From NCBI GenBank assembly GCA_007571095.1, contig RKSB01000160.1, positions 1-11,623 on the forward strand: DNA of 11,623 nucleotides, in the 5' to 3' direction. The number at the start of each line of letters is the position of its first letter. Position 1 is the first letter of the stretch. The notes under the pieces were generated by a model. That model saw only the letters and a program-made list of their open reading frames with translations. It had not been told where the DNA came from and did no database searches. Source of the DNA: K189A clade bacterium. GTDB taxonomy: Bacteria; Pseudomonadota; Gammaproteobacteria; Pseudomonadales; Azotimanducaceae. A program made the translations under genes and the position numbers. Of the stretch, positions 1-6,158 are shown piece after piece.

Positions 1-31
1 CAATGGTTGCCACCAGAGTTCCGCCCAAGCC
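1..31 (-). repeat. Partial copy of an internal ftsX segment
   Basis: Read on the minus strand, this stretch encodes GLGGTLVATI, matching GLGGALVATI of FtsX (residues 230-239, positions 250-280). Ungapped, 26 of 31 bases agree and the first 18 are identical. Of the five differences, four are synonymous and one changes Ala to Thr, so the two copies diverged as coding sequence. The copy lies in the same frame as ftsX but after its TAA stop (47-49) and another in-frame TGA (35-37). It may be the edge of a second ftsX-like fragment, a partial tandem duplication, or an assembly artefact at a contig end. Only 46 bp are visible, so the choice is open. Confidence 0.55.
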
Positions 32-46
32 GGTTCAGTTCGGGTT

Positions 47-967
47 TTAGTCATTCTCCCTGTAAGGCTCGTACCGGCGAAAGAACATCCACACGGCCAC
101 TCTGGCACCTGCCCAGCCGAGCAGGCCACCGAGCAGAATCATGATGCCGATGACGCCGGGGGCTACCGCCTCGGGCCTGAGCAGAATGCCGTAGGTTGTG
201 TACAGCCTGCCCAGAGGGTCCGACAGCCATATAGACGCCGCCGATGTGGCAATGGTTGCCACCAGAGCTCCACCAAGCCCGTAGCCCAGGCCAGTGTAGA
301 GGAAGGGCCTGGCAATGTAGTTTTGAGTGGCACCCACAAGCGTGAGCAGCCTGAATTCGCTGGAGTGAGTCTGAAGCGTAAATGTCAGCATATTGCTGAT
401 GACCAGCAGTACGCCGATGGTCAGCAGTGCAGACAAGGTATAAAACAATCGGTCGGCGGCAGTCAGAACGGCTTCAACTCGAGTCACCCAAATCTGGTCA
501 AACACCACCTCCTGAATACCCTTAACTCGCTTGAGCCGGTCGATAAGCCCCGCAAGGTCGGTTTCCTGATTCAGGTTGAGTATCGCAGTCGGCGGCAGAG
601 GACTGGTTTTTGTTACTGCCTCGCCCGACAAGGAAAGCCCCAGCGTCTGCTCAAATTCCTTTAGAGCCTGCTGGGGGGGAATGTATCTGACCCCCTCTAC
701 CTCAGGATTCAGTTGCAGTTCCAAGGCGGTAGCCTCGGCACTTTTTTCATCTAACGAGGGGTTGAGGAATATTGTCAGAGTGCGTTCCCTGTCCAGCCCT
801 TCAACCAGTTGGCCGGTGGATAAAATCAGCACCGCAAGAATGGCCGGAACAGTCAGCGAAACTCCCAGCAACAGGCAGGTCAGGAGAGTGTTGCCCGAAT
901 TCTTGAAAAGAAACCGGGCCGCCTGGTTACAGGCGAGCCGATGTACGTGTGCAAGGTCTCTCGACAT
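47..967 (-). CDS. ftsX: Cell division ABC transporter permease FtsX
   Basis: FtsX is the inner-membrane partner of the ATPase FtsE. In gammaproteobacteria the complex sits at the septum and activates peptidoglycan hydrolases through periplasmic EnvC. The 306-residue protein has the FtsX layout: a cytoplasmic N-terminus, a first membrane segment at about 28-50, a periplasmic domain at about 51-172, and three more membrane segments at about 173-197, 222-248 and 268-292. The loop HSSEFRLLTLVGAT (201-214) before segment 3 matches the conserved coupling region. The ATG at 967 lies 2 bp after the ftsE stop, the usual tight pairing. Only a weak Shine-Dalgarno precedes it, so translational coupling is likely. 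In many relatives rpoH follows, but the window ends too soon to tell. An internal segment is partly repeated just past the stop codon. Confidence 0.95.
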   Translation of the reverse strand: MSRDLAHVHRLACNQAARFLFKNSGNTLLTCLLLGVSLTVPAILAVLILSTGQLVEGLDRERTLTIFLNPSLDEKSAEATALELQLNPEVEGVRYIPPQQALKEFEQTLGLSLSGEAVTKTSPLPPTAILNLNQETDLAGLIDRLKRVKGIQEVVFDQIWVTRVEAVLTAADRLFYTLSALLTIGVLLVISNMLTFTLQTHSSEFRLLTLVGATQNYIARPFLYTGLGYGLGGALVATIATSAASIWLSDPLGRLYTTYGILLRPEAVAPGVIGIMILLGGLLGWAGARVAVWMFFRRYEPYREND

Positions 968-969
968 GT

Positions 970-1620
970 TTACACCAGCCTGCCCTGATGGAGGCTGATT
1001 TGCCGATGAGAGTAGCCCTCCAGCAGGCTGATGTCGTGAGTGACTATCAGTATGGTGGTGCCGTGGCTGTTGAAGTCCGAAAACAGATTGAGAATTTCTC
1101 GCGACAGCCCCGGGTCGAGGTTGCCGGTTGGCTCGTCTGCCAGTACCAGACGCGGATTATTGACCAGTGCTCGGGCAATACCCACGCGCTGCTTCTCGCC
1201 TGCCGACAGGGTATTGGGTATGCGTTCGGCAAAACCGGGCAGGCCAACCTGCTCCAGAGCGGTGAAAATCCGGCCACGCATATTCTTTCTGCGCTCCTCA
1301 GTGACCAGCAGAGGAATGGCAATGTTTTCAAAAACACTGCGGTCGGACAGCAGGTGAGGATTTTGAAAAACGATGCCCATGCGCCGGCGAAAGGCTGGCA
1401 AATCCCTGTCGGTGAGCTGGTCCAGGTCAATGCCGTCAACGGTAACCTTGCCTCGAAAGGGCCTCAGCAGCCGCAGTATGATGCGCAACAAAGTGCTCTT
1501 GCCGGCACCCGAATGGCCGGTAAGGAAGCACATCTGCCCGTGTTCAATAGCCAGCGAAATATTCTGCAGGGCTTCTTGAGAGCCGGGATAAGAAGCGTAG
1601 ACATCCTCGAACTGAATCAC
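970..1620 (-). CDS. ftsE: Cell division ATP-binding protein FtsE
   Basis: FtsE is the cytoplasmic ATPase of the FtsEX complex, coupling ATP hydrolysis to septal peptidoglycan hydrolysis. The 216 residues match the usual family length. Visible motifs are Walker A GHSGAGKST (35-43), Q-loop Gln86, the signature LSAGE (138-142), Walker B LVLADEP (158-164) with Asp162 and catalytic Glu163, D-loop NLD (167-169) and switch His195. The signature has Ala where LSGGE is usual. The start is a GTG at 1618-1620 that overlaps the ftsY TGA in a 4-base GTGA junction, with GAGAG six bases upstream. This points to translational coupling in the ftsY-ftsE-ftsX operon. Other ABC ATPases such as LolD are similar, but the neighbours settle the identity. 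Confidence 0.96.
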   Translation of the reverse strand: MIQFEDVYASYPGSQEALQNISLAIEHGQMCFLTGHSGAGKSTLLRIILRLLRPFRGKVTVDGIDLDQLTDRDLPAFRRRMGIVFQNPHLLSDRSVFENIAIPLLVTEERRKNMRGRIFTALEQVGLPGFAERIPNTLSAGEKQRVGIARALVNNPRLVLADEPTGNLDPGLSREILNLFSDFNSHGTTILIVTHDISLLEGYSHRQISLHQGRLV

Positions 1621-2564
1621 TTGTTCTCTCGCAGACCGCCAAGCAGCTCTTCGGCATAGTCTTCGGCCGAAAAAGGCTTCAGATCATTCAGGCCTTCGCC
1701 CACACCAAGATAGTAAACGGGTAACCCTGTCTGTGAAACCGCCTCCGCCAGAAAGCCGCCCTTTGCGGTGCCGTCCAGCTTGTTGATAACAAGCCCGGAG
1801 ACCCTGGCTACCTGCTGAAATTTTAGCACCTGCTGCAAGCCGTTGCGACCGGTGGTGCCGTCAAGAACCAGCAGCACTTCGTGGGGTGCTTGTGAGTCGA
1901 ATTTCGTCATGATTCTTCGAATTTTTCCGAGTTCGTCCATCAGGCCTTCCTTGTTGTGCAGTCGGCCTGAGGTATCAGCCAGCACCACATCAATAGCCCG
2001 TGTCCTGGCGGCACTCATGGCATCAAAGATCACCGCAGCGGCATCACTCCCCGTCTGCTGGCTTATGACCGGAGAGTTTATTCGCCTGCCCCAACTGGCC
2101 AACTGTTCCACCGCAGCCGCCCGAAAGGTATCTCCGGCGGCCAGCAGTACCGAGAAACCGGCCTGTATCAGCGAATGTCCAAGCTTTCCTGCGGTGGCGG
2201 TTTTACCGGCACCGTTGACACCGACAAGCAGGATGGTAAAAGGCTTCTGCAGGCGATCAACCGTCAGGCTTTTTTCGGCCGGTTTCAGCTTGTTCACCAG
2301 CGCGAGACGAAGCCCTTCAACCAGAGCGGGCAGGCTGTTCAGCGACTGCCTTCGAGTTTGTTGAATGGCCTGCTCTATGATGTGGCTGGTAACGGATGCT
2401 CCGAGATCGGCACTGATAAGACAGGCTTTCAGACGTTTGAGCAGGGCCTCGTCGACCTCTTTTTGACCGAGCAACAGAGCACCCAGCCCCTGCGCAATCC
2501 GGTCGCGAGTTTTTTTCAGCCCCGACGAGCGGGATTCTCCCATGTCTCTGGTGATTTTGCTCAA
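1617..2564 (-). CDS. ftsY: Signal recognition particle receptor FtsY (short form)
   Basis: FtsY is the SRP receptor GTPase. It docks Ffh-ribosome complexes at the inner membrane for co-translational insertion of membrane proteins. The protein has a helical N domain (about 15-95) and a GTPase G domain (about 108-310). Visible motifs are G1 GVNGAGKTAT (115-124), G2 DTFRAAA (145-151), G3 DTSGR (197-201), G4 NKLDGTAKGG (261-270) and G5-region GVGEGLNDLKPF (287-298). It lacks the acidic A domain that makes the E. coli protein about 500 residues. Several positions depart from the E. coli motifs: GKTTT is GKTAT, DTAGR is DTSGR, TKLD is NKLD and TGQN is TGRN. The start is uncertain: TTG at 2564 is used here, while an ATG at 2543 would remove seven residues. 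Neither has a strong Shine-Dalgarno. It is first in the ftsY-ftsE-ftsX operon. Confidence 0.95.
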   Translation of the reverse strand: MSKITRDMGESRSSGLKKTRDRIAQGLGALLLGQKEVDEALLKRLKACLISADLGASVTSHIIEQAIQQTRRQSLNSLPALVEGLRLALVNKLKPAEKSLTVDRLQKPFTILLVGVNGAGKTATAGKLGHSLIQAGFSVLLAAGDTFRAAAVEQLASWGRRINSPVISQQTGSDAAAVIFDAMSAARTRAIDVVLADTSGRLHNKEGLMDELGKIRRIMTKFDSQAPHEVLLVLDGTTGRNGLQQVLKFQQVARVSGLVINKLDGTAKGGFLAEAVSQTGLPVYYLGVGEGLNDLKPFSAEDYAEELLGGLRENK

Positions 2565-2686
2565 AAAAGTCGAGCTCTGAGTAATGAGTAAAAAGTCAAA
2601 AACTTACCGGTGCCTGAGGGCACCTTGCAGTAATCTTGTTTTCAAATCCGAATTATAGTCACCAACGAACCCATTATTGAGACCGC
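2565..2686. promoter_or_regulatory. Divergent intergenic region between ftsY and rsmD
   Basis: This 122-bp gap separates two divergent operons. On the minus strand TATAAT (2652-2657) is a perfect -10 for ftsY; the hexamer 17 bp upstream, TCAATA (2675-2680), is a poor -35. On the plus strand the overlapping TATAGT (2654-2659) could be the rsmD -10, again with no good -35. The presumed ftsY leader holds a hairpin (2609-2624) and a 7-bp tandem repeat TGAGTAA TGAGTAA (2578-2591). Promoter calls are by eye only. Confidence 0.4.
2609..2624. repeat. Perfect 6-bp inverted repeat (hairpin)
   Basis: GGTGCC, loop TGAG, GGCACC forms a perfect GC-rich 6-bp stem with a 4-base loop. It lies inside the presumed ftsY leader, downstream of the minus-strand TATAAT. 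No clean U-run follows on either strand, so it is not a convincing terminator. It may be a leader structure or a protein-binding site. Confidence 0.4.
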
Positions 2687-3316
2687 ATGCCGAGACGCAC
2701 ACAAAAAATTCGCATTATTGCGGGCAAATGGAAGGGCCGAAAACTTGACTTTCCGATTGACGGAAGGGCCCGCCCCACTTCCGGTCGACTCAAGGAGACC
2801 CTGTTTAACTGGCTGGCCGGGCATATTGAGGGTGCGCATTGTCTGGATCTGTTCGCCGGCAGCGGAGCACTCGGCCTGGAGGCACTGTCGAGAGGAGCGG
2901 TTCGCTGTGTTTTTGTAGAAAGTTCTTTTCGGACGGCCAGCGTTCTGCGCGATTCCATTCGTCAACTGGAAGCCGAGGATTCAGCCGAAGTCCTTTTGGC
3001 GAATGCCCTGAGCCTGGTCTCTGCAGGCGAACTCGGAGATTATGACCTGATTTTCGTCGATCCTCCCTTTCATGCTCAAATGCTGGCTCGCCTCTACCCA
3101 CATCTGCCGTCACTCATGCGGCCCGGCGGAATGCTGTATATTGAGTCCGCCCAAAATTCATCGTCGCTCGCCCCAAAGCCGTTTGAGCTGCTTAAACAAA
3201 CCAGAGTTGGAGACGTTCTGGGCCAAGTGTTTATACTTTCCTCTGACGGCAAGGTTCGGGAGAATACGGACGACGAAAGGGCGACCCGAACGACTCGAGT
3301 ACAGGCAAGGGAGTAA
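2687..3316 (+). CDS. rsmD: 16S rRNA (guanine966-N2)-methyltransferase RsmD
   Basis: RsmD methylates N2 of G966 in 16S rRNA of the small subunit, using S-adenosylmethionine. The 209 residues fit the family (about 185-200 plus a short tail). Diagnostic elements are the N-terminal RIIAGKWKGRKL (9-20), RPTSGRLKETLFNWL (29-43), the SAM-binding loop DLFAGSGALG (54-63) and the catalytic DPPF (125-128) typical of N2-guanine methyltransferases. The C-terminal tail from about residue 190 is charged and Arg/Thr-rich and is probably disordered. The ATG at 2687 follows only a weak Shine-Dalgarno. It heads a plus-strand run with coaD 12 bp downstream, the common rsmD-coaD pairing, and is divergent from ftsY as in many gammaproteobacteria. 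Confidence 0.95.
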   Translation: MPRRTQKIRIIAGKWKGRKLDFPIDGRARPTSGRLKETLFNWLAGHIEGAHCLDLFAGSGALGLEALSRGAVRCVFVESSFRTASVLRDSIRQLEAEDSAEVLLANALSLVSAGELGDYDLIFVDPPFHAQMLARLYPHLPSLMRPGGMLYIESAQNSSSLAPKPFELLKQTRVGDVLGQVFILSSDGKVRENTDDERATRTTRVQARE

Positions 3317-3328
3317 CCTTAAATCCTC

Positions 3329-3805
3329 ATGGCGAAAAAAACGATTATCTATCCCGGACACTTCAACCCGGTGACCAACGGTCATGCCGATCTGGTCGAA
3401 CGCGCGCTCGGTATATTCGATGAGGTGGTGATAGCGATAGGCACCAGCCCCGACAAGCAACCGTCGACCGACCTGAGGAAACGGCTTGACCTCTGCCGAG
3501 AGGTGTTCAGGAATGATTCGAGAGTCAGGATAGAGAGCTTCAGCAAACTGCTGGTTGACTATGCTCAAGATATGGGGACTCGATTTGTTTTACGCGGCAT
3601 TCGGACGGCACAGGATTTCGAGTATGAGTTTCAGATGATGGGCATGAACAGAGCACTGTTTCCCGAGCTTGAGTATGTCTTTTTGCCTCCTTCGCCCTCG
3701 GTTGCCCACATTTCTTCGACAAGAGTTCGGGAAATTGCTCAATTCGGCGGAGATATTCGTCAGTTTGTCCATCCTGCAGTGGTCGCCGCCCTGAGCAAAA
3801 AATAA
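3329..3805 (+). CDS. coaD: Phosphopantetheine adenylyltransferase CoaD
   Basis: CoaD catalyses the penultimate step of coenzyme A synthesis, joining ATP and 4'-phosphopantetheine into dephospho-CoA in the cytosol. The 158 residues match the usual length of about 160. Family motifs are TNGH (16-19, the T/HxGH nucleotidyltransferase motif), Lys at TSPDKQP (39-45), LRGIRTAQDFEYE (88-100) and ISSTRVRE (128-135). The usual YPGTFDP reads YPGHFNP (8-14): the Thr that in E. coli (Thr10) lies in the active site is His11, and the following Asp is Asn13. The rest of the active site looks intact, so I expect a working enzyme. The gene follows rsmD closely. AGGGAG lies 16 bases before the ATG, too far for a normal Shine-Dalgarno, which suggests coupling to rsmD. 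Confidence 0.94.
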   Translation: MAKKTIIYPGHFNPVTNGHADLVERALGIFDEVVIAIGTSPDKQPSTDLRKRLDLCREVFRNDSRVRIESFSKLLVDYAQDMGTRFVLRGIRTAQDFEYEFQMMGMNRALFPELEYVFLPPSPSVAHISSTRVREIAQFGGDIRQFVHPAVVAALSKK

Positions 3806-3827
3806 TCCCCGCCTGTACGGCCAGAGA

Positions 3828-5282
3828 ATGAGAATTCATATATTCGGTGCGGCCTCCGGCATAGGCCGATGGTTTGCTGAGCAGGTTTTCGATGCTTCGA
3901 CTCCGGTTTATGCCTACGACATCAACCCTCAGGTGAAGGACGTTTTTGAGCAGAGCCACGTTCGTCCTGTTCACCTGAATACTCTCCTTCCTCCTTCGCC
4001 CGACTCCGGCGTCGGTGCTTTCTGTTCGAAGGACTGGCTGTTGTTTGCCGTACCCGAATCCAGCCTCGCGAATTTGTGCGGTTGGTTGAAGCCGCTTCTG
4101 GCCGCCGATGTTTCAGTGGCGGTCATGACCTCCAGGCAGGCGAGTCCGGTCGCCTGCGTGAAACAAATCCTCAAGCGGGCCAGAGTGGTTGGTCTGCATC
4201 CGCTGTTCGGGCCCCAGGTTGCCTCGCCTTACGGCCAGTCGGTGGCACTTTGCACAACCGAGGGCAATACCGGCCTCGAGTTCGGCCCTCTGGTCGATCT
4301 TATGAGCCGGTCGGGGCTGAAGGTCATCTACAAAACGGTCACAGAGCATGATCAGGACATGATCCATATTCAGGCCCTGACGCATTTCATACTCCTGTCC
4401 TTTGCCCGATTGATGGGCGAGTCTGGTCGGCGCATGCTGGCCCTGGCGGAGATGAGGACACCGCCTTTTCAGTTTTTGGCCGCCTTTACTTCTCGGCTCT
4501 TGATGCAGTCTGCCACCACCCCCGCCGACATTCAGGCTGACTCGGCTCATCGCCAGGTCAGAGGGCTTTTTTTGGAGGTGGCGGAGCAGTTGCATTCGGT
4601 TTTCAGTCAAGGCGACTCAAAACAGATTGCCGAAGAGATAGACGCAATAAAATCGCGCTTTTCGCAGACTGTTCTGAAGGAGTCCGCCCACTATTCCGAC
4701 ATGGCAGTTTCCGCTCTACAGGAGCGAGAGAAGCTGTACTTCAAAAAACTTGAGCAACGGGCCCTGGTGGTTTTTCGAGTTCGAGAAGCGAACGAATGGA
4801 GAGTTGGTTTGATCGAGCGAGTGCTCGACTTCAGCCTTGAACTGACCGAGTTCGTGGATCGGGTTGAAGTCAAGGGCCGAATGCGAATACCCTGTCCGGT
4901 AAACGAGGCAACCACGGAGGCTTACCGCAGACAGGGAGTTCATGTCAGCACAGGGTCTCGGCTCAGCATCCAAAAGGAGCAACTTGAACTTCTGCCTGCC
5001 GCCGAGACCCTTGTCTGGCTTAAAGACAATCTTTTGCCGGTTGAGCGAGTCGCCGATTTCCCCAATCCGCTTCAATTGAAGGGGGAGTTTTTGAGTCACT
5101 GGCTGCCCAGGCTTTTTCGCAAGCTTTGGCAATGCACAGATGTATCCCGAACTCCACCGAAAGACGGCACAACAGCCTTGTGCCTGTTCTGCGATCCAAC
5201 AGTAAACGCCGGTCGATTGAAGGAGGGCATTCAGGCTTTTATGGACGGCCGCCCACTTTCATCAGAGTACGAAGAAGAGTAG
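3828..5282 (+). CDS. tyrA: TyrA-like prephenate dehydrogenase with extra C-terminal region
   Basis: The N-terminal 290 residues resemble the dehydrogenase half of E. coli TyrA, which oxidises prephenate to 4-hydroxyphenylpyruvate for tyrosine synthesis. Evidence is a Rossmann start (IFGAASGIG, 5-13), Asp31 at the end of strand 2, GLHPLFGP (122-129) with the catalytic-type His124, EHDQDMIHIQALTHF (173-187), and SRLL (222-225), whose Arg223 aligns with the prephenate-binding Arg294 of E. coli. There is no chorismate mutase domain in front. Departures: the glycine motif lacks GxGxxG and reads GxxxGxG, the DLASVK-type strand is replaced by VMTSRQA (99-105), and the residue equivalent to E. coli Arg286 is Gln215. 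Residues from about 300 to 484 match no domain I recognise. The gene lies 22 bp after coaD, and its last 21 bp overlap the end of uppP. Prephenate dehydrogenase is the best call, but a changed substrate or role is possible. Confidence 0.75.
   Translation: MRIHIFGAASGIGRWFAEQVFDASTPVYAYDINPQVKDVFEQSHVRPVHLNTLLPPSPDSGVGAFCSKDWLLFAVPESSLANLCGWLKPLLAADVSVAVMTSRQASPVACVKQILKRARVVGLHPLFGPQVASPYGQSVALCTTEGNTGLEFGPLVDLMSRSGLKVIYKTVTEHDQDMIHIQALTHFILLSFARLMGESGRRMLALAEMRTPPFQFLAAFTSRLLMQSATTPADIQADSAHRQVRGLFLEVAEQLHSVFSQGDSKQIAEEIDAIKSRFSQTVLKESAHYSDMAVSALQEREKLYFKKLEQRALVVFRVREANEWRVGLIERVLDFSLELTEFVDRVEVKGRMRIPCPVNEATTEAYRRQGVHVSTGSRLSIQKEQLELLPAAETLVWLKDNLLPVERVADFPNPLQLKGEFLSHWLPRLFRKLWQCTDVSRTPPKDGTTALCLFCDPTVNAGRLKEGIQAFMDGRPLSSEYEEE
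5262..5282. other. Tail-to-tail overlap of the tyrA-like gene and uppP
   Basis: The plus-strand tyrA-like gene ends with TAG at 5280-5282, while the minus-strand uppP stop (TGA) lies at 5262-5264. The two coding ends therefore share 21 bp and no intergenic terminator can exist between them. The two transcripts must overlap, or terminate within each other's coding region. Confidence 0.9.
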
Positions 5283-6056
5283 CCACAGCCCCAACAGGCA
5301 ACGATAGACCACGAAGGGCAACAGCCCGATCTTCTCGACAAGGCTCAAAAAGGCTCCAATGGTGAGCCACGAAACTACAGCCGAAATCACCAGCCCCAGA
5401 GCCGCCTCCGCCAGCCTGTCCGGCTGGCCCTGTGCAGTCAGGTCGAAAAGCTTGACCAGGCCGGCACCGGCGATGACCGGAATGGCCAGCAGGAAGGCAA
5501 ACCGGGCACCGCCTCGGCGGCTCAGGCCCAACAGCAGGGCGGCTGTTATCACAATGCCGGATCGAGAAGTCCCCGGAATCAGGGCCAGCACCTGAGCCGC
5601 CCCGATGGCCAGAGCCATCCATCCGGTCAGCGAGTATTCGTCTCGACCGCCTGCCCGCCGGTCGGCAACCGCCAACAACAGGCCAAATCCTATGGTAGCC
5701 GCCGCTACGACCTCAACGGCGCGCAGGTTGTTCTCCACGACATCTCTCGCCACAAAGCCCACAAGTGCGACTGGCAGAGTCGCAATCAGCAGGTGAAGGC
5801 CAAGCCTTGTCTGGGCATTCGGCTGTCTCCTTCTCAGGCCGTCACAACAGCCGCTCAGCATGGAAAAAAGCTGGCTTCTCAGATACCAGACAACAGCCGC
5901 CAGAGAGCCCAGATGTAAGGCGACATCAAAGCCGACCCCCTGATCGGGCAACCCCTTGAGCTGGCTGAACAGAACCAGATGAGCCGAGCTGGATACAGGC
6001 AGAAACTCGGTCAGACCCTGTATCAACGAGAGCCAGATGACATCAGAAAAGCTCAA
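5262..6056 (-). CDS. uppP: Undecaprenyl-diphosphatase UppP/BacA
   Basis: UppP is an integral inner-membrane phosphatase that converts undecaprenyl pyrophosphate to undecaprenyl phosphate, recycling the lipid carrier for peptidoglycan and other envelope glycans. It also confers bacitracin tolerance. The start chosen is TTG at 6056, giving 264 residues like the family. GGAGG lies just upstream, and the family N-terminus is recovered (LSFSDVIWLSLIQGLTEF). Catalytic motifs are GLTEFLPVSSSAH (14-26) and PGTSRSG (161-167). Multiple hydrophobic segments run through the rest. The frame stays open up to 6125, but those extra residues look unlike the family. The gene is single, divergent from proA, and ends inside the tyrA-like gene. 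Confidence 0.94.
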   Translation of the reverse strand: MSFSDVIWLSLIQGLTEFLPVSSSAHLVLFSQLKGLPDQGVGFDVALHLGSLAAVVWYLRSQLFSMLSGCCDGLRRRQPNAQTRLGLHLLIATLPVALVGFVARDVVENNLRAVEVVAAATIGFGLLLAVADRRAGGRDEYSLTGWMALAIGAAQVLALIPGTSRSGIVITAALLLGLSRRGGARFAFLLAIPVIAGAGLVKLFDLTAQGQPDRLAEAALGLVISAVVSWLTIGAFLSLVEKIGLLPFVVYRCLLGLWLLFFVL

Positions 6057-6103
6057 GCATCCTCCGCTCTCAAGGGCAGGCAGAAAATCCGCCGACTCGG
6101 TGC

Positions 6104-6133
6104 AGTATAATCCTGTGCCCGACAAGCTGGCAA
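6104..6133 (-). promoter_or_regulatory. Candidate promoter for uppP
   Basis: On the minus strand TTGCCA (6128-6133) and TATACT (6104-6109) are each five of six to the sigma-70 consensus with an 18-bp spacer. Transcription would start near 6097, leaving a leader of about 40 bases before the TTG start of uppP. Read by eye only. Confidence 0.5.
6106..6111 (+). promoter_or_regulatory. Candidate -10 element for proA
   Basis: A perfect TATAAT lies on the plus strand about 48 bp before the proA GTG. No good -35 is visible 16-18 bp upstream. It overlaps the minus-strand TATACT by four bases, so the two divergent promoters would share one melted region. Confidence 0.4.
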
Positions 6134-6158
6134 AGCAACCACGAGGAAGTCAAGCAAA

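Noticed and set aside
949..1659. 236-residue plus-strand open frame antisense to ftsE
   Set aside because: ftsE on the other strand has every ABC ATPase motif; this frame has no recognisable domain and is a shadow.
2609..2624. Hairpin considered as a Rho-independent terminator
   Set aside because: Neither strand has a run of Ts directly after the stem, and it lies upstream of both operons.
2642..2965. Minus-strand open frames overlapping the start of rsmD
   Set aside because: They lie opposite the RsmD motifs and show no family similarity.
4113..4610. 165-residue minus-strand open frame inside the TyrA-like gene
   Set aside because: No recognisable motif and fully covered by the gene on the other strand, which has clear TyrA motifs.
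6057..6125. N-terminal extension of uppP to an ATG at 6125
   Set aside because: The extra 23 residues lack family similarity and would overlap the candidate promoter; the TTG at 6056 gives the family length and follows GGAGG.
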